Source: SYFY01 sp031385325
GTDB taxonomy: Bacteria; Pseudomonadota; Gammaproteobacteria; Pseudomonadales; Azotimanducaceae
Length of the DNA stretch: 28,987 bases
Reading direction: 5' to 3'
Assembly: GCA_031385325.1 (NCBI GenBank)
Contig: JANNBJ010000135.1
Location: 1-28,987 of the forward strand
The position numbers and the translations under genes were made by a program. Within the stretch, counting starts at the first letter, position 1. The number at the start of each line of letters is the position of its first letter. Below the pieces are notes generated by a model, which saw only the letters and a list, made by a program, of their open reading frames with translations, was not told where the DNA came from and searched no databases. Below are positions 8,417 to 16,741 of this stretch, in pieces.

Positions 8417-9457
8417 ATGAAACTTGATTACTCCCGCGAAGAGCTGAATAACGATCACGACTTTGTATCGACTCACGTCATAAACGGCAAACGCTTGCAT
8501 GGGGGTTTCGATGCTGCAGGCAATTATGTCCCACCGCGCTCACGAACCCGCGTCGAGGCCCTGAAAAACTGGCAGCAGGCGCTCGAGTCAAACGGCGGTC
8601 AGGTGTTTGCGGCCGACAGCAGCCTGCTGACCGGCCCACGCATGCCAAACGCGGACCAGCAGCGTTTGTTGATCAGAAATGGCGTGACCCGACCGTTCTG
8701 GAATGGGCTGACCATCACCGGCAAGATCGAAGGACGTGGCCGTGTCCTTGCGGAGATGCAGTTTCCCGACCTTCAGCAGGTCGTCGTCGAAGACATCTCG
8801 AAGATGGCGATTGGTCATCTGAACAAGGGGCTGTTGTATGCCCACGGAATCGACGAGGGTGGCGAACTGGATCGGGGCATCGGTGGTCATGACGTGATGT
8901 GGTTTGTGGCGCGTGATCTCGTGATACCACCCGGCACCCATGCCGATGTGGAGCCTCCTGAGAGCATCTCCCGACCGGAATCTGGCAAACGCTGGATGCC
9001 GGAGATTGCACTGCCCTTTGAAGGCATGCTGAGCTTTCTCATGAATCTGCTGCTGATCGAGTTTCGTGCCGAAATCGGTTTTGCCAGCACCCAGGCCATT
9101 CTGCGCACCCCGGATCTATTTGTTGATCGACGGGCTGCGGCAGAGGAAGCGGCGCAGATCATCGAGCGCATTCGTACCGATGAAGAGATTCATGTCTGGA
9201 GTCTGCGACTTTACTTGGGTGAACTTCGACAGCTGAATCTGCGGACGGTCGATGGCAATACGATTGCAGGCGCGACCTTGATCGATCGCTTCTGGCAGGG
9301 TCTCATTGGCTGGGCCGTGCAGGAACAACCCCGGATTGCCGCCCAGACAGCTTATGTGCCGCTCAAGGCGCAGATACTCGAACACCCGCAGGGCGCATCG
9401 TTGCTGACCCGGTTTGACAAGCTGGCAGACGCGAGTGCAATTCCTCTGCAGGTCTGA
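8417..9457 (+). CDS. Uncharacterised 346-residue protein, possibly ferritin-like
   Basis: ATG 8417, 82 bases after the exchanger. I do not recognise a named family. The N-terminal half has no clear motif. The C-terminal half is strongly helical and has acidic/His positions reminiscent of a ferritin-like diiron fold: L-L-L-I-E-F-R-A-E-I (E215, E219) and D-E-E-I-H (E256 and H259 forming ExxH), with H134/H143 in an earlier segment. Only one ExxH is evident, so a diiron site is a suggestion, not an observation. Composition and lack of stops fit a real gene. It ends 14 bases before the convergent nitroreductase stop. Confidence 0.75.
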   Translation: MKLDYSREELNNDHDFVSTHVINGKRLHGGFDAAGNYVPPRSRTRVEALKNWQQALESNGGQVFAADSSLLTGPRMPNADQQRLLIRNGVTRPFWNGLTITGKIEGRGRVLAEMQFPDLQQVVVEDISKMAIGHLNKGLLYAHGIDEGGELDRGIGGHDVMWFVARDLVIPPGTHADVEPPESISRPESGKRWMPEIALPFEGMLSFLMNLLLIEFRAEIGFASTQAILRTPDLFVDRRAAAEEAAQIIERIRTDEEIHVWSLRLYLGELRQLNLRTVDGNTIAGATLIDRFWQGLIGWAVQEQPRIAAQTAYVPLKAQILEHPQGASLLTRFDKLADASAIPLQV

Positions 9458-9471
9458 AGAGCGGTAACGGG

Positions 9472-10125
9472 TTACAGATCTATCCGGTCGCCGAAACGTT
9501 CGGTAAAGACCATGTCGTCCACACCCTTGCGACTGATCAGTCCGTGCCCCGCACCGACTGGATAACCGATGGGCACGAATGCACAGGTGTACCAGCCATC
9601 GGGGATGCCGAGCAGCGGTCTCACGTGAGCTTCCTCCATGCACAACAGCGTCGTGAGTACGCAACCCAGACCTTCATTGCGGCAGGCCAGCAGCAGATTC
9701 TGTACAGCCGGGTACACCGAACCGCCGCCGACAACACTCGGACGATCCAGCCCTGCGTCGGTAATCGTCATGCGGCCCGGATTGAAACAGAACACGGCGA
9801 TCACCGGCGCTTCGTGCAGGTGTCGTGACAGATAGGTGGCCGCAACCAGTGCTCGCGCGGATTTTGCCTTTTCAGCGGCAGGCATGGCTTCCATGTGCCG
9901 TTCGTAGCTGGGTGCATAAGCATCCCAATGCGGACGGTAGAGATCTTCCAGTTTCTGCTTGGTAGCAGGGCTTTTGACGACAACGATCCGCCAACCCTGA
10001 TGATTGCCTCCAGTGGGTGCCCAGGTCGCCGCGGTCAGCACGCGCTTGAGGACGTCGTCGGGAATGGGATCAGGGCGCAACTTGCGAACCGCTCGCAGAG
10101 TACTCATGGCTGCATAGAGTTCCAT
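9472..10125 (-). CDS. Nitroreductase-family FMN oxidoreductase
   Basis: 217 residues. The start ATG at 10125 overlaps the stop of the DUF169 gene as ATGA, implying translational coupling. The N-terminus (MSTLRAVRKLRPDPIPDD) and AATWAPTGGNHQGWR carry the family's FMN phosphate-binding arginines and the SPSxxNxQPW-type loop, here PTGGNHQGW. The C-terminal part (VYPAVQNLLLACRNEGLGC, then IPDGWYTCAFVPIGYP) is the usual dimer/FMN region. Members reduce nitro groups, quinones, enones or act on flavins; the substrate here is unknown. It is the last gene of the four-gene - strand operon. Confidence 0.88.
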   Translation of the reverse strand: MELYAAMSTLRAVRKLRPDPIPDDVLKRVLTAATWAPTGGNHQGWRIVVVKSPATKQKLEDLYRPHWDAYAPSYERHMEAMPAAEKAKSARALVAATYLSRHLHEAPVIAVFCFNPGRMTITDAGLDRPSVVGGGSVYPAVQNLLLACRNEGLGCVLTTLLCMEEAHVRPLLGIPDGWYTCAFVPIGYPVGAGHGLISRKGVDDMVFTERFGDRIDL

Positions 10126-10925
10126 CAGGCTTTTGCCTTGTCTGAGTAGCTGACGCCCATGCCTGCGCGCACATCGTTGTTCACGCCGTAGGGAGGAATG
10201 GGATAACGCAGCCCGTTGCGGCTGAGCGATTCCAGTCCGACGATGATCTTCGGCAGGAAGGAGGGCGGAATCGCCATCAGCAACTCGTCGTCCTGAACGC
10301 CGCCGTAGCGCCGTTCGGCAAAACAGGGAATTGAGAGGCTTGGCTCGCCGGTTGCCAAAGCGCGGCCCCAACTGTCGGCACAGGCCGATTCACCGACGCA
10401 GCCCCAGTCGAGTTTCCGGTAACCCGTCCACTGCAGACCGTTGATGAAGAGAATCATCTGCGCCGGGGTTGCATAGATCAGGCAGATGTCCGGTGGATTG
10501 AGTCGACCACTGGCGAGCGGGCTTGCGGCCATGGCCTCGTAGCGCCCGAACGGAACACAATCCATGGCAGCCTGATGTGCACCGGCATCGGCGGGCGTCT
10601 TGTACCAGACGCCAGTCATTCGATCGCCCGACAACCACGATTCGCTGCGTGGATGCAGGCCAATAACGGTGCTGCACTGCGCACCGACCAGATCTTCAGC
10701 CGTAATGCCCACGGTCCAGCCATTGCGCGACGCCTGACCGACGATCTGATCGGTGGTGTGCACTGACGAAGGCCGCCTGATCTTCGGTATCGCTTCCATC
10801 TCTGCCTTGGTGCGAAAGAGTTTCATGCCGATGGGTGTGGTGCGCAGGCGTAACAGTCGATTGAGGTCGTTGACGATGGCTTCGCCGTCGAAAGAAGTCA
10901 GATCAGTAGCCAGAATCTCGCTCAT
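10125..10925 (-). CDS. DUF169-family protein
   Basis: 266 residues. The sequence fits DUF169: an N-terminal LLRLRTTPIGMKLF segment, then a VGITAEDLVGAQC stretch, a central DICLIYATPAQM segment, a cysteine in GCVGESACAD and a final ELLMAIPPSFL region. The molecular function of DUF169 is not established to my knowledge. Conserved cysteines (for example in the GCVGESACAD and SIPCFAERRYGG segments) would allow redox or metal binding, but that is inference. The ATG at 10925 is preceded by a GGGGG run. It starts 27 bases after the hydrolase stop and overlaps the nitroreductase start by one base, suggesting a functional pair. Confidence 0.85.
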   Translation of the reverse strand: MSEILATDLTSFDGEAIVNDLNRLLRLRTTPIGMKLFRTKAEMEAIPKIRRPSSVHTTDQIVGQASRNGWTVGITAEDLVGAQCSTVIGLHPRSESWLSGDRMTGVWYKTPADAGAHQAAMDCVPFGRYEAMAASPLASGRLNPPDICLIYATPAQMILFINGLQWTGYRKLDWGCVGESACADSWGRALATGEPSLSIPCFAERRYGGVQDDELLMAIPPSFLPKIIVGLESLSRNGLRYPIPPYGVNNDVRAGMGVSYSDKAKA

Positions 10926-10952
10926 GTCATGCCCCCGTGGTCTTTTTTTGTG

Positions 10953-11873
10953 TCAGGTCTGTCGCGCGAGGAATTCGCTGATCACCTCGATCAGTCGATC
11001 CGGTTCGTCGTAATGCACCATATGCCCCGAATGGTGGAACGCGCAATGTTCACCGTGTGGAAAGAGCCGGGCGCGGGCTGCCATTTCTCCCGGCGCGTAA
11101 CGCCCGTCAAAGCCGGGCAGGTTGCCAAACTGGGTGCGCCAGTATTCATGGGCAAGTTCGCCGCTGATCACCAGTGTCGGACACCGCACGAGTGACCAGA
11201 AGCGCTCACCTTCACCGACCCCGGGACTGACGAACACGACAGCAGCATGCGAATCAAACGACCACTGCAATCTGCCTTGTGCATCACGATGGGTGGCGTG
11301 CGCTGCAAGTTCGTGTGCGGTTTCACGCCGCAGACGAGGGTTGTTGGCGATCAACCGACTGGCCGCGTTCTCAACGGTTTGCAGGTCTCGTTCCGGTGCC
11401 GATTCGCCATATCGGGCAAGCATGCGTTCGCGATACCCGCGAATCCATCCGGCCGGGTCGTCCGAGACCGGAAATGACGGGGGACCGAGCCCCTCGATGA
11501 GCACCACACCCTTCACCTGATCAGGAAAAACCGCGGCATAACGTGAAGCAATCTGGCCGCCCAGGCTGTGTCCAACAATCCAGACCGGCCTGCGGACGTG
11601 ATCCGTAATCACTCTGTGCAGGTCGATGAGAAAGTGCTCCATCGAATAAGCGCCAGGATTGTCGCTGCCACCATGGCCACGCAGATCTGGCAAGATGATG
11701 CGATAACGATCGGCGAAGGGGCGCGCAATCGGCATCAGTGCCCAGGCGACATCACGCAGGCCATGCAGAAACAGCAGTACCGGCGCGTCGTCGGAGAGCG
11801 CTGGCTCACCGGAATCCAGTATGCGAAGACGCACGCCACGCACCGTTACGGTGTGTTCGCTCAAGTGCGTCAT
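10953..11873 (-). CDS. Alpha/beta hydrolase
   Basis: 306 residues from ATG 11873; a longer in-frame version would run inside the crotonase gene and lacks family similarity. Features are the oxyanion HG motif in LLFLHGLRD (33-41), the DLRGHGGSDNP strand, the nucleophile elbow GHSLGG (101-106, S103) and the catalytic histidine in HSGHMVHYDEP (H284). An acid residue near 238-240 (SGEL) probably completes the triad. It is a soluble hydrolase, perhaps an esterase or C-C bond hydrolase. It is second in the operon, 7 bases after the crotonase stop, so it probably acts on a product or precursor of the crotonase substrate. Confidence 0.9.
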   Translation of the reverse strand: MTHLSEHTVTVRGVRLRILDSGEPALSDDAPVLLFLHGLRDVAWALMPIARPFADRYRIILPDLRGHGGSDNPGAYSMEHFLIDLHRVITDHVRRPVWIVGHSLGGQIASRYAAVFPDQVKGVVLIEGLGPPSFPVSDDPAGWIRGYRERMLARYGESAPERDLQTVENAASRLIANNPRLRRETAHELAAHATHRDAQGRLQWSFDSHAAVVFVSPGVGEGERFWSLVRCPTLVISGELAHEYWRTQFGNLPGFDGRYAPGEMAARARLFPHGEHCAFHHSGHMVHYDEPDRLIEVISEFLARQT

Positions 11874-11880
11874 GACGTGC

Positions 11881-12711
11881 TCAGTCGTTGCTGATACGGC
11901 GGAAGTTCGGTGCGCGCTTCTCCAGGAATGAACGTACACCTTCCTTGAAGTCTTCACGCTTCAGTGACGTTGCCATCCACTCGTTTGACTCACTGACGGA
12001 TTCACCCAGTTCCATGTTGAGGTGGCGATAGACCTGGGCTTTCATCACTCGCAATGAAGTGGGTGATGCCACCTTGGCGAGTTCGGTGATGTACTGGACA
12101 GCAGTCTCGCAGGCGGTGCCGGTTTCAACCAGCCGTTCGGCGAGACCCAGTCGCTCCGCCTCGACACCATCGAATTTACGCCCGCTCCACAGGATATCGA
12201 GTGCCTTCCCCGATCCCAGGAGGCGAGGCAGTATCCAGCTGGCGCCGTGCTCCGCGATCAGGCCACGCTGAGAAAAAGCCGTGGTGAACCTGGCCTGTTT
12301 CTCGACAAAACGCATGTCGGCGAGGCAGGCAAAAACAAAGCCAAGACCGGCGCAGGCACCGTTGATCGCGGCGATCAACGGCTTCTTGATCGACATGATG
12401 TAGGTGAACGAGACCTTGAAGTTGTCGCCGAGGCTCGCGTCCCCAGGACTGGCCTCGAACATGGTGAGGTCTTCACGCTTGCCTGGTCCGGCTGACATCG
12501 AGTTGAGGGCATTCATGTCCATACCAGCGCAGAAACCTCTGCCTGCGCCAGTCAGCACGATACCGACTACGGCCGCATCCTGTTCAGCTGCGGCCAGGGC
12601 GTGTTTGATTTCCGCCAGCATGCGATTGGTGAACGCATTGAGGGCTTCCGGTCGATTCATGGTAATGATGGCTACCGGATTGCGTACTTCGTAGGTGATT
12701 TCCTGATACAT
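11881..12711 (-). CDS. Enoyl-CoA hydratase/isomerase (crotonase) family protein
   Basis: 276 residues. AGGAG with 7-base spacing supports ATG 12711. The two oxyanion-hole segments are GFCAGMDM (59-66) and GACAGLGF (118-125). E154 in LIAEHGASWILPRLLG aligns with the second catalytic glutamate of hydratases, while the first usual glutamate position (in F-T-T-A-F-S-Q-R) is not acidic, so the reaction may be isomerisation, hydrolysis or a variant hydration. It is the first gene of the - strand operon; its promoter must lie in the 106-base divergent gap to 12818. Confidence 0.9.
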   Translation of the reverse strand: MYQEITYEVRNPVAIITMNRPEALNAFTNRMLAEIKHALAAAEQDAAVVGIVLTGAGRGFCAGMDMNALNSMSAGPGKREDLTMFEASPGDASLGDNFKVSFTYIMSIKKPLIAAINGACAGLGFVFACLADMRFVEKQARFTTAFSQRGLIAEHGASWILPRLLGSGKALDILWSGRKFDGVEAERLGLAERLVETGTACETAVQYITELAKVASPTSLRVMKAQVYRHLNMELGESVSESNEWMATSLKREDFKEGVRSFLEKRAPNFRRISND

Positions 12712-12817
12712 GCGCAGGCTCCTGTGGTTTGAATAGAGGATGGTCCGACTGTATCGAAAAGGCCTACCGGCTGCACGTCCTGGACTGTCTTGGGCCAGGT
12801 TGGGCTATGATCGCGCC

Positions 12818-13543
12818 ATGAACCGCCACCTCGTGATATTCCTTGTTTTTGTTGTTGCCCTGCTTACTGCCGCTGCAGGTACAGCCTGGTGGCTCGGGCC
12901 GCAAATCAATTTGCTGATCAACAAGGAGTTGCGCGAGGAGGCGGTACTGTTTCTTGATTTTTCCCATCGAGGCGCATCAGCAGGACAGCCCGCCGCCAGG
13001 GATGTCGAATCGCTCGCCCAACTGGTGCGCGAGGAAAGTGGCCAGGTCCGGTACCAGGGCCAGCTTGTCGAGTTGCTGGATGGCGAACTGAGCGTTGATG
13101 AGTGGCAGCGTTTGACCATCTACTCCCTGACTGCAGGCGCAGACTATTTTCGCCTGCGCACCAATCCACGATTTCAAGCCATGGTGCGAGCGGGCACAGG
13201 CCGTCTCGTGATGGCGGCGCAGTCCGCGAGTGCGGACGTAATTGCAGCTGATGGTGGCGCGGCGAGAGTGGTCTGGTTACTGGCACGTCGAGGTGGGCCG
13301 TCTGTCGACCAGATTGAATCGTTTCTGGCTACCGTTCGATCCCACGGCGGCAGTCAGGCCAAAGAACTGAAAATCGCGAGACTGGAAGGCGGACAAGACT
13401 GGAGCCTGATGCTGGTCTTTGATTTCCCTGACCAGCGTCAGGCGCTTGCGTGGCATCGCGATGTGAAAACCCGCACGGAAGTCGCCATCATGAAGGCCCG
13501 CTATCGATCAACGGCGGGGTTGCTGTTTCGCGAGGCTTCCTGA
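12818..13543 (+). CDS. Membrane-anchored hypothetical protein
   Basis: 241 residues from ATG 12818. An upstream in-frame extension to 12740 would place the hydrophobic segment internally, so 12818 is preferred. Residues about 4-26 (LVIFLVFVVALLTAAAGTAWW) form one transmembrane helix or signal anchor; the rest is soluble, probably periplasmic, with no motif I recognise. The gene is divergent from the crotonase operon and convergent with the TonB-receptor remnant (11 bases between stops). Its 3' part has a second, internally deleted copy at 19164-19483. Function unknown. Confidence 0.8.
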   Translation: MNRHLVIFLVFVVALLTAAAGTAWWLGPQINLLINKELREEAVLFLDFSHRGASAGQPAARDVESLAQLVREESGQVRYQGQLVELLDGELSVDEWQRLTIYSLTAGADYFRLRTNPRFQAMVRAGTGRLVMAAQSASADVIAADGGAARVVWLLARRGGPSVDQIESFLATVRSHGGSQAKELKIARLEGGQDWSLMLVFDFPDQRQALAWHRDVKTRTEVAIMKARYRSTAGLLFREAS

Positions 13544-14988
13544 CCAGCAATGCGCTACAAGTAGAGTTTTACCGCTGCGCGAAAGGTCCGCGGCTCAAGC
13601 GGGTGGAAGTGAATATCGTCCACACCTTCTGTCGGTTCGCCCGGCAAGCGCGATGTATAGAAGTACGAAATATCGTAGTCACCATTGTCCAGCAGATTGA
13701 ACACATCCAGTCGAACCTCGAGGCGGCCGGTTCGCCATGCGGTACCTGCGTTCAGCAGCGTTGACGTGCTGGAACGTACCGAGTTGTCTTCAATCAGTGG
13801 TGAAACTCCAAGATGTCGTAGCCTCAGGCTTGCGGTCACGCCGTTGCGCCACGCCCCATCCAGCCCAACGCTGACCGTTGACTCAATCGCGCCAGGTATG
13901 TGGTCTGCTTCGCTCGGCACGCCACGGTAGTGTGCGTCGTTCCAGGTATAGCTGCCATGCAAGGCAAGCCAGTCCGTCCATTGATGGAAGGCCGTCAACT
14001 CCACACCGGTCCTGCTGCTGCCTGAGTTGGCTTCGGTACCACCCGCGTCACCGACAAAGACCAGCTCCGAATCAAGTTGCAGCCAGAACCCGACGAGGGA
14101 GACGTTAAACCTATCCTCGATTTCATAGCGGATGCCGAGTTCCGCACCATCCGAAGCGACCAGCGCAGGCGTGGATTCCTCGGGATCACCCGTCAGTGGA
14201 TCGACCTGGATCGTGGTACCTCGAACGTCATTGGAGTGCATGCCACGACCGTAATTGGCGAACAACGCAATACGGTCTGCCAGTCGATATCGGAGTGAGA
14301 GCTTCGGGCTAACCTGTGTATCGTTACCCGAACCACTATTGGTCGCTTGCCGGGAATCGACGTCCCAACGGTAATGATCCAGTCAGTCCGGTTTGCAGAT
14401 CGAGATGTTGCGCCAGCTGCCATTCCAGTTCAGCGTAGGTGCCGAGAGATGACTCCCAAACCGAATCATCACACAGGGTCGAAACTGTCCGTCGTGCACT
14501 GGTCCTGTCCAGCCCCAGCGTGTCAACGTCGTCGTGACGAACGTCCGTGCCCCAACGGGCGACAACAGGTGCGGATGCGACCGTGAAGTCGCATTCCCCT
14601 AATGCGGAAACTCCGAAGACGCGACGTGAGTCGTGTTGTGCGAATTCGTCACCATCGTCCGGGTCATCGAGGAAGTAAGTGGAGTTGCTGTACAGGTCCA
14701 GATCGTAGTCGATGGCGTACGCTGTGAGCTGCCAGGTTCTGAAATCGAATGTCGCGTTCATTGCGTATCGCTGAGTCCTGCCACCGAGGTCAGAATCGAA
14801 ATTACCAAGCGGGCTGATCAGACCTTGGTCAACGGCCCTCTCTGGAATCTGGTCCGTTGCATCCCAATGGCTGTCATAGGCTTGCAGCACCAGCCGGGCC
14901 GGTACCTCGCCGATATTGGTTCGGAACGATAGCCAGGCTTTGTTTTGCCTGGAGTTTTCATCGCGCTGCCAAGGACCGTCGTTGCGTG

Positions 14989-15172
14989 CTAGCCCGCACT
15001 ATTCATGAAGGAACGTAACGAGGGCACCGAGAGTAGTGAAAACGCAGGGTGGCGCGGACTGTAGCGCGCGCAGGCGTGCTGTACAGCACGTCGAGCACGC
15101 GGAGGGAGCATGCCCTGTTATTTCGCTGCTATCGGCGTCCGCAGTAGGTCATTCATGAATAGTGCGGGCTAG
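14989..15172. mobile_element. MITE-like element with perfect 21-bp terminal inverted repeats
   Basis: Left end 14989-15009 (ctag + cccgcactattcatgaa) is the exact reverse complement of 15152-15172. The termini start and end with CTAG, so either the repeats are 21 bp or they are 17 bp flanked by a CTAG target duplication. The 142-base interior has no plausible gene but contains a perfect palindrome GTGCTGTACAGCAC and is GC-rich and structured. TTCATGAA at the inner end of each repeat is itself palindromic. It interrupts the TonB-receptor reading frame and directly abuts the IS at 15173. I cannot assign it to a parent IS. Confidence 0.8.
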
Positions 15173-15188
15173 GAGTCTGCGCGGCAGA
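15173..15188 (+). repeat. IS left terminal inverted repeat
   Basis: gagtctgcgcggcaga, an exact inverted match to 16726-16741; the adjacent CTAG at 15169-15172 is shared with the right end of the MITE-like element. Confidence 0.9.
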
Positions 15189-15231
15189 AGCAAAAAGTTC
15201 TACTGAAGTGGATAATGGCTGTGTCGTTGAG

Positions 15232-16566
15232 ATGAAGTGGGATTTCAGGATGGTGAGCTACCAGCCGTATACACCGGGCCAGGACTTGTTGTTGCCGCCG
15301 ACGTTGTCGGACTGGCTGCCGGAAGGCCATTTGGCGTACTTCATCAGCGATACGGTGGATGCGCTGGACCTGGGCGCATTCCATGCACGCTATGCGAAGG
15401 ACGGCCCACGGAATCAGCCGTTTCATCCGGGCATGATGCTGAAGGTTCTCTTGTACGGATATGCAACCGGCGTGTTCTCGTCGCGCAAGCTTGCGCGGAA
15501 GCTACATGAGGATGTGGCGTTTCGGGTGCTGGCTGCGGATAACTTTCCAGCCCATCGGACACTGAGTGATTTCCGGGCACAACACCTCGAAGCGATCGCC
15601 GGCTTGTTCGTCCGGGTGGTGCAACTGGCCGCTGAGTGCGGGCTGGTGAAGTTGGGCCGCATCGCGGTGGACGGTACTAAGGTGAAGGCGAACGCGAGCC
15701 GCCACAAAGCGATGAGTTATGCCCGGATGCAGGAGACCGAAGCGGCGCTGCGTCTGGAGATCGAAGCGCTGCTGGAGCGTGCACGACAGACGGACGACGC
15801 TGAGGTCGGCGAGCCGGAGCAGGATATTCCTGCGGAGATTGCACGGCGTGAAGCCCGCGTTGCAGCGATAGCGGAGGCCAAGGCACGACTGGAAGCGCAG
15901 CAGCGCGAGGCGGATCTTGCCCGGGGTCGGACACCGGACGATGACCGCAAGCCACGCAAGCCCGATGGCACACCGCGACGAGGTCCGCGTTTCAAGCGAG
16001 ACTTCGGGGTACCTGAGGGTAAGGATCAATCGAGCTTCACAGATCCGCAGAGCCGGATCATGAAGCACGCCAGTGGGGCGTACGAACAGAGTTACAACGG
16101 TCACACGGCCGTTGATGCCGAGCATCAAATCATTGTCGCGGCTGAACTGGGAAACAATGCAGCGGACAACCACGGGTTGCCGATCATGCTGGACGCCGTA
16201 CAGAAGAACCTGGGCCGGTTACCGGAACAAGTCCTGGCTGACACAGGATTCCGCGGCGAAGCGGTGCTCGAAGCGATGAGCCAAAGAGCCTGTGAAGTGT
16301 TAGTTGCGTTGGGTCGAGAAGGCCGAGAGCAGGCCAAGGTCGACCCGGACCGACACCCGTATACTGCGGCGATGGCTGCGCGCATGGAGACGGAGCCCGC
16401 GCAGCAAGCCTATCGGCAACGCAAGGCGATTGTTGAAGCACCGAACGGCTGGATCAAGGCGGTGCTCGGGTTCCGGCAGTTCAGTCTGCGAGGGCTCGCG
16501 AAGGTTCAAGCGGAGTGGAAGCTCGTCTGCATGGCGCTGAATCTGCGGCGGATGGCGTACCTTTGA
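15232..16566 (+). CDS. IS1182-family DDE transposase
   Basis: 444 residues from ATG 15232; GTG 15208 and ATG 15250 (MVSYQPYTPGQ, closest to family N-termini) are alternatives, and no ribosome site decides. The N-terminal half has the family segments LLPPTLSDWLPEGHLAYFI and FHPGMMLKVLLYGYATGVFS. The DDE catalytic core shows D in IAVDGTKVKANAS, D in LADTGFRGEAV and E in KAIVEAPNGWIKAVLGFRQF. A charged coiled-coil-like stretch lies between (about 170-250). The frame is uninterrupted. It catalyses transposition of the surrounding IS. Confidence 0.93.
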   Translation: MKWDFRMVSYQPYTPGQDLLLPPTLSDWLPEGHLAYFISDTVDALDLGAFHARYAKDGPRNQPFHPGMMLKVLLYGYATGVFSSRKLARKLHEDVAFRVLAADNFPAHRTLSDFRAQHLEAIAGLFVRVVQLAAECGLVKLGRIAVDGTKVKANASRHKAMSYARMQETEAALRLEIEALLERARQTDDAEVGEPEQDIPAEIARREARVAAIAEAKARLEAQQREADLARGRTPDDDRKPRKPDGTPRRGPRFKRDFGVPEGKDQSSFTDPQSRIMKHASGAYEQSYNGHTAVDAEHQIIVAAELGNNAADNHGLPIMLDAVQKNLGRLPEQVLADTGFRGEAVLEAMSQRACEVLVALGREGREQAKVDPDRHPYTAAMAARMETEPAQQAYRQRKAIVEAPNGWIKAVLGFRQFSLRGLAKVQAEWKLVCMALNLRRMAYL

Positions 16567-16725
16567 GCAGGAATAGCGAGATAAATCCCGGTAAAAAGCG
16601 CAATTTTGGGTTGCACAGGGCTGCGTCCACGACCAACCACGAATCTCATGCGATGTGAAACAGGATTTCTGAACAAAACATGATGATTAACGGCGCGATC
16701 TCGGAATTCATGACTTCATTGAAAC

Positions 16726-16741
16726 TCTGCCGCGCAGACTC
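16726..16741 (-). repeat. IS right terminal inverted repeat
   Basis: tctgccgcgcagactc, the reverse complement of the left repeat at 15173-15188, followed immediately by the second CTAG at 16742-16745. Confidence 0.9.

Larger units (their letters stand above)
15173..16741. mobile_element. IS1182-type insertion sequence, complete
   Basis: About 1569 bases, with 16-bp perfect terminal inverted repeats gagtctgcgcggcaga (15173-15188) and its complement at 16726-16741. It is flanked by CTAG at 15169-15172 and 16742-16745, a probable 4-bp target duplication. It contains one transposase gene that looks intact, so the element may still be active. The noncoding right arm (16567-16725) contains nothing else that I recognise. 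Confidence 0.9.

Noticed and set aside
9464..9475. GTAAC-GG-GTTAC palindrome between convergent stops
   Set aside because: A 5-bp stem with a 2-base loop cannot form a stable hairpin and there is no T-tract; not called as a terminator.
15502..16173. 223-codon - strand frame inside the IS
   Set aside because: Antisense to the DDE core of an intact transposase; IS1182 elements need only the one gene.
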